A DNA stretch of 32,341 nt from assembly GCA_000226015.1 (NCBI GenBank), contig JH154699.1:44151-76491 (forward strand). The letters are read 5' to 3'. The position numbers were made by a program, and so were the translations under genes. A model generated the notes under the pieces. It had not been told where the DNA came from. It saw nothing but the letters and a program-made list of their open reading frames with translations, and did no database searches. Origin of the DNA: Mnemiopsis leidyi (Eukaryota; Ctenophora; Tentaculata; Lobata; Bolinopsidae). Numbering within the stretch: position 1 is the stretch's first letter; the number at the start of each line of letters is the position of its first letter. Shown here piece by piece: positions 28,482 through 32,341 of the stretch.

Positions 28482-28536
28482 TCAGTTGAATAGAATTTCG
28501 AACGCACCAAACGAGGCACCATCGTCGAAATCAAAT
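28482..28536 (-). CDS. Candidate terminal exon
   Basis: On the minus strand the good acceptor tttcataatttcag is followed by one base and FDFDDGASFGAFEILFN, then TGA. The short acidic-aromatic tail looks like a real C-terminus. The preceding exon (ending in phase 2, to the right) was not found. It lies only about 30 bases from the plus-strand candidate exon. Confidence 0.35.
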
Positions 28537-28840
28537 CTGAAATTATGAAAGTAAGGACGTTTTGACTTATTCATTAGTTAAATGAGGAATTTTAAATGAA
28601 TGAAAGGGTCCCTCCCTTCAAGCGAACGGTATAAAGCGATTTACAATGACGGATGTAAGTATGTTGAGTCAGACGCTTACTGTTTTTTGAATACTTCAAT
28701 ATTCAGGCTTTACTCCTGCTCGGATTCTTTTGGTTTAGCACTTTCTCGAATACATAGTACGGATTTAGGAAATGTCGAATCAGCACGTCAAACTATTTAC
28801 CGAGCCTCGCGTGGCTGTTTTTGCACTAGTCCAGGGTAAT

Positions 28841-28955
28841 CGGACTGTTGTCCGAAGCGGACTCTTGTCCGAAACGGACTCTTGTCCGAATCTGTGTTCC
28901 GAAAAAAGCGGACTGTTGTCCGAAATGGACTGTTGTCCGAACGGACTCTTGTCCG
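28841..28955 (+). repeat. Array of 14-base perfect hairpins, array 1
   Basis: Six units of CGGAC-T(G/C)TT-GTCCG start at 28841, 28858, 28875, 28909, 28926 and 28942, mostly 17 bases apart. Each unit is itself a palindrome with a 5-bp stem and 4-base loop (unit 5 begins TGGAC). The overlapping plus frames (SGLLSE, DSCPN) only translate the repeat. Confidence 0.95.
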
Positions 28956-29408
28956 AAAATTCCCACGCTTCTCAATTACTTTTGGTTGTGTATAATGTAT
29001 ATGGTTCGCTTTGACATGTGCTGCATGACAAAGGAAGGGTCTGTATCATGAAGCGCATGACAATGGGAGATCACGTGATTAGGGAAAGCTACATGCTGGC
29101 AGTGTTACAGTTTAAGCACGTGAATAAAGTCGGTTCTTGAAGTTGATTTTAATTTCAATTTCAATTCCAGGGATGAACTGAATTTGTTAGTAGCCATGAT
29201 GTAGTTAGGCGATGACTGAACTACCTTTCATTGTCTTATATATATTAACGAATGATGCGATCTGGCATGCTCGTTATAGTTTGTTAGTGCATTAAAGGTC
29301 TCAAATCGCCAAAATTGATGGTGAGCGTTGATGTCAGGGTTCTCATATCTACCCAATCAGTGATGTCAGCGTTTTTACATGTACACGCTCACATTGCGTT
29401 CCTCACAT

Positions 29409-29441
29409 TGTGAGCCTTTCACATGAAGTGAAAGGCTCACA
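29409..29441. repeat. Perfect 14-bp stem hairpin
   Basis: TGTGAGCCTTTCAC and GTGAAAGGCTCACA pair exactly around the loop ATGAA. No known structured RNA was recognised (it is not the histone stem-loop). Confidence 0.9.
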
Positions 29442-29538
29442 TCATCATTCGGACAAGCGTCTGGTTCTAATGCTCTCTAATGGTCGTTGAGGCTAAATGT
29501 GTGTTACACGTCTTAACAAGCATGATGCAGTTTGTATT

Positions 29539-29638
29539 CGGACAAGAGTCCGCCAAATGGACTGTTGTCCGAAGCGGACTGTTGTCCGAAAACCGAAAAT
29601 TCGGTTTCGGACAACAGTCCGCTTCGGACAAGAGTCCT
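29539..29638 (+). repeat. Array of 14-base hairpins, array 2, inside a larger palindrome
   Basis: Units start at 29539, 29558, 29575, 29608 and 29625, the last two in reverse orientation. From 29559 to 29637 the whole block is a near-perfect inverted repeat centred on CCGAAAATTCGG, so it can form either many small hairpins or one long stem. A partial unit (CGGACAAGCGTCT) lies at 29450. Confidence 0.95.
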
Positions 29639-29641
29639 AGA

Positions 29642-30506
29642 ATCCTAGTCCAGACCTCAAGGCAACTTTGAGCCTGAGGTTCCCTGTTAATAAAGGAATA
29701 AACTGTAATGTAATAACTGTGAGTGTAAAGTGAAAGTTTTAAATAATTTCAACGCCATATGAACAACAAATTCATTGATATCAAGGACAACTTAGGTTAA
29801 CTTAGGACTTAGGTTCCCTCTATATGATGTGTACACTGTACAAGACTCTTGTATACGGGTTTTTATTTAATCCTTGTAATCCTTGTAGCAAAAGGTAGCT
29901 GGTAGGTTTTAATGTAAACAGGCGTCATTGCCTGCCGAGTTTCATTTCGATTGACAGCTTAGTTTATTTTACTTTCATCAATTTAACGGAGCAAAATTAG
30001 CGGACTAATATCAAAATATTACCTGCGGACCTGCCGTCCTTGTTATACTATAATGTGTTCCTATTCTATCATGAGTTCCTCAGAGTTGATGTGTGTTAGT
30101 GTTACTCGCTTTACTCCCAAATAATATCTTGACAAGATTATATCAGTCTACCGTTCTTTCAGCTTTGAGCTGCGAGAGTCGGGTATCACCGCGACAAATA
30201 ATCCCGTTTTCAGCTCGGTAATCTGTAATCTGCGCAGTATAGAGTTGTAAAGGTGTCACTAAAGTTTGTAATAATCCTCCTTCAATACCTTGTTCCGTAA
30301 TACATGAACATAGGCTTCCACTGGACTTAAACTGGGAGCTGACACGACTTAGGTACCAGTTAAATGTTGCTTAATTAATTTTGATAGAAATGGTTATGTA
30401 TTGTTTTAGTTGATATCTTTGAGTTTAAAACTAATCTATACACGGGCAATTTAATATGCTCAGTTTTGAAACAAACAGAAAACTGATGGTTGATCTGCTT
30501 TGACAG
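29642..30506. other. No gene seen
   Basis: Intergenic or intronic for the plus-strand gene that follows. It contains one foldback-family arm (listed separately). A micro-exon-like minus-strand stretch at 30022-30047 (acceptor acattatag, donor gtaata) is too short to call. Confidence 0.4.
30131..30198 (+). mobile_element. Foldback TIR family, solitary arm
   Basis: GACAAGATTATATCAGTCTACCGTTCT, CAGCTTTGAGCTGCGAGAGTCGGGTATCACCGCGACAA, in short segments matching the 17787 arm. No inverted partner is seen nearby, so this is a solo arm 12 kb from the main cluster. Confidence 0.75.
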
Positions 30507-30774
30507 TTGGCAGTCACAATTTGACAACACTATCTCTAACGCTCGAAGCATATTACTATTAGATCCTGAAAATTGCTTTAACTGTCCTGATTGCTTTAAA
30601 GATATCTTAAATTTCGAGTGTATTGACGTTTTGTTTTCAAGAATCCATTCGATCAATGATCAGGTTTCTGATAAGATGAAAATTGAGTCGGTTCCTGTAG
30701 CTGCTCAGCTGAAGGATCTAAACTTAATTAAAAAGAACATAACTAAACCTCGCGGTTACTTTTTCCAAGAATGA
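30507..30774 (+). CDS. Terminal exon of an unidentified gene
   Basis: The longest protein-like exon in the right half. After acceptor ctgctttgacag it reads WQSQFDNTISNARSILLLDP, ENCFNCPDCFKDILNFECID, VLFSRIHSINDQVSDKMKIE, SVPVAAQLKDLNLIKKNITK and PRGYFFQE, then TGA (88 codons). A second acceptor seven bases on (start 30514) would give phase 0. There is a Cys cluster (C-x2-C-x2-C-x8-C) followed by predicted helix. The region is also open on the other strand (30375-30656), but that frame lacks splice support. Without upstream exons I cannot name it; an intronless ATG start at 30490 is possible. Confidence 0.5.
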
Positions 30775-31870
30775 TCTTTGTTAGTGTTTAGTGTAAGGTA
30801 GGTCCCCTGGCCGACAAGCTCATTCTTGTTTTGTGCTTCATCTGCGCTTTTTGTAGATATTTGTGACAGGAAAATTTTCGTATCAAACTTGAACATAATG
30901 GGCAACTTTTAATTGATAGTGATACATTATAACGTCATCTGTCTAGAGTTCAACTTTCAGACCTCATTTAAGACTATTTTAAATTTTCTTTCAAAGTATT
31001 CGGATAATCAAATTTATAGTCATGGTGAAGATCGAGCTCCATGTTGGACGCTTTTAGAAATTTCCTCATCTTTTTTTTCGGATAATAGGTGATATAAGGT
31101 GCAAGGTCGACTGCCACTTTTTTGTCAATATCATATCATTTCCATAAAAAACAAAAAAGCGCAACGCTGTTGCGTTTATTCATGAACAAGATATGTTTTG
31201 TGTATAACCCCCCACAACACACGCTGACAATTAGGGATAGACGATGCACACAACTTCACAACTACTAGACCCAGCAATTTGCCTATTTGAAGCAGGAGGA
31301 ATTCATTTTTACGATAAACGCGTCATTCGCAGCTGCTCTCATAATCATAGCACGGTTCCCTTTCAAGATGAACTATCACTGACACAACGTAGTCACTAAC
31401 ATTACAACTACAAGTTTTAGTAAGCTTGCTGATAGTTCTGTCCGTGGCAAGTTTTGTTATACATTGGTCGGCTCTTACCGAATAAGGACTAGGCGTATCA
31501 AATATCTTGTATGAATCGGCTCTTACTTGAATTTTTATGAATAGTCCAGTGTCAAAATTAAAGACTCCTTTAAATGTCAAGACGTCTAGTGTCCTTGTAA
31601 GTTAATGGTGATTTATTTGGACATTTCGCGTGTGTTGTTTTATCACAAAAACAATTTTCTAGATTTCTAATTCATGTTATCAGTTACTGCATGTAAGAAA
31701 TTACGAACTTTCTTGGCCTTGTTTTATGAATGTAAACAATGAATTGTCTTAGAATTATTCAATTTTAGGATTCCCAATATCACATTCCAGCTGTTCAATG
31801 CGGGTTTTTGTAATTTGTATAGTCTCTTGTGGATAGCTTCCTTTTTCAAATTTCTTTTAATTTTAATTTT
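30775..31870. other. No firm gene
   Basis: A minus frame at 31323-31580 (85 codons) contains two GTAAGAGCCGA words (near 31528 and 31490) that resemble splice donors, so part of it (MTFKGVFNFDTGLFIKIQ) could be an exon, but there is no partner. The inverted word AAAAGCGCAACG/CGTTGCG at 31155-31175 is a minor palindrome. Confidence 0.35.
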
Positions 31871-31933
31871 AAGAGTTATCCTGAGGTTAATAAGAGTTAT
31901 TCTGAGGTTAAGAAGAGTTATTCTGAGGTTAAG
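31871..31933 (+). repeat. 21-bp tandem repeat, three copies
   Basis: AAGAGTTATTCTGAGGTTAAG units at 31871, 31892 and 31913. The period is a multiple of three, so the enclosing plus frame (31829-32011) repeats KSYSEVK three times. No domain or splice evidence supports that frame as a gene. Confidence 0.95.
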
Positions 31934-32216
31934 AGTTTCTTAATTATACCACTACCAGATTACTGCCTGCTACACACCGATACCGAGCCATACTTAATAA
32001 TAATTCAGTGAGCCATGGCTCGTTCAAAGTGAGCCTTAGGTACGCGATTTTTAAGCCTGACTTATCTTATGAAAATACCGATTTCGTGGCTTACCCGATT
32101 TAACTTGCCTTGCGTTGCAGGTCAGGCAACGTCTGACAAGATTTAAGTACGACACATGCTTGACTTTGAGGTACTCATGTCTTAAGGACGCGTGCTCAAT
32201 TATATAGATGACCCCT

Positions 32217-32289
32217 AGAGACACAGACCGAGACAGCGACAATGAAAAAGACACAGACACAGACAAACACAGACAAACACACCCACGCA

Positions 32290-32291
<2 letters not shown>
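32217..32291 (+). repeat. Degenerate ACAGAC/ACAAAC simple repeat
   Basis: Irregular hexamer-like repeats (GACACAGACCGAGACAG, ACAGACACAGACAAACACAG) grading into the CA run. Confidence 0.85.

Positions 32292-32341
<50 letters not shown>
32292..32341 (+). repeat. (CA)n microsatellite at window end
   Basis: Pure CA dinucleotide run of 50 bases that continues past the right edge. Confidence 0.98.

Noticed and set aside
28772-29051. Plus-strand frames with repeated SGLLSE and DSCPN
   Set aside because: Translation of the hairpin array; three frames read through similarly, with no splice or domain support.
29409-29441. Histone 3' stem-loop or microRNA precursor
   Set aside because: The stem is perfect, but its sequence is unlike the histone element and it is too short for a typical microRNA precursor.
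28841-29638. CRISPR-like array
   Set aside because: The repeats are 14-base palindromes with 2-3 base spacers, in an animal genome; there are no unique spacers and no cas genes.
31829-32011. Plus-strand frame with KSYSEVK repeats
   Set aside because: Produced by a 21-bp tandem repeat whose period is a multiple of three; no other coding evidence.
32051-32290. Minus-strand Ser/Leu-rich frame
   Set aside because: Translation of the CA/ACAGAC simple repeat.

Overview
This window is eukaryotic and almost certainly from an invertebrate animal. It is AT-rich and has short exons with GT-AG splice sites, introns from about 0.1 to 3.3 kb, decayed retrotransposons, satellites, microsatellites and a 686-base assembly gap. 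There is nothing bacterial in it: no operons, no ribosome binding sites, no CRISPR array. Most longer open frames are intron or repeat noise; the real genes are made of exons too short to stand out as open frames.

Two genes can be named from splice-consistent translations. (1) Positions ~12339 down to ~6.7 kb, minus strand: an orthologue of ARMC1, the conserved armadillo-repeat protein with a heavy-metal-associated-like C-terminal domain; at least seven exons can be placed and every junction through exon 6 is phase-consistent. Its C-terminal end is unresolved. (2) Positions 23162 down to 18415, minus strand: a six-exon ANTP-class homeobox gene, closest by eye to TLX (HOX11). It has an N-terminal Eh1-like repressor motif, a 60-residue homeodomain interrupted by two introns (after homeodomain residues 12 and 44), and Thr at homeodomain position 47. 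The predicted protein is about 234 residues. A sponge or another early-branching animal would fit, but the sequence does not prove it.

Layout: 1-560, frameshifted zinc-finger-like frame running off the left edge (minus); 0.9-1.9 kb, decayed non-LTR retrotransposon ORF1 (minus), with a second copy at 12.9-13.4 kb (plus); 2.9-3.1 kb, possible tRNA-derived SINE; 5.53-5.64 kb, 14-bp minisatellite; 6.7-12.3 kb, ARMC1, with a 67-bp satellite inside an intron; 14.3-15.6 kb, 149-bp and 154-bp tandem repeats abutting the C-terminal end of a LINE reverse transcriptase (15.6-15.8 kb, minus); 16.2-18.0 kb, several copies of a foldback terminal-inverted-repeat family around the assembly gap; 18.4-23.2 kb, TLX-like gene; 23.6-24.1 kb, last two exons of an unidentified plus-strand gene; 26.3-27.2 kb, two unidentified genes whose terminal exons interlock on opposite strands; 28.4-28.5 kb, two further candidate exons downstream of a CACGTG cluster; 28.8-29.6 kb, two arrays of a tiny perfect hairpin; 30.5-30.8 kb, terminal exon of an unidentified plus-strand gene; and a CA microsatellite that runs off the right edge.

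The named genes have unrelated jobs (mitochondrial distribution and transcriptional control), so no shared pathway is implied. The most unusual structural theme is that three separate introns carry tandem duplications that start at, or include, the 5' splice site. Exon calls were made by eye from splice signals, phase and remembered family motifs; no alignment or database search was run.
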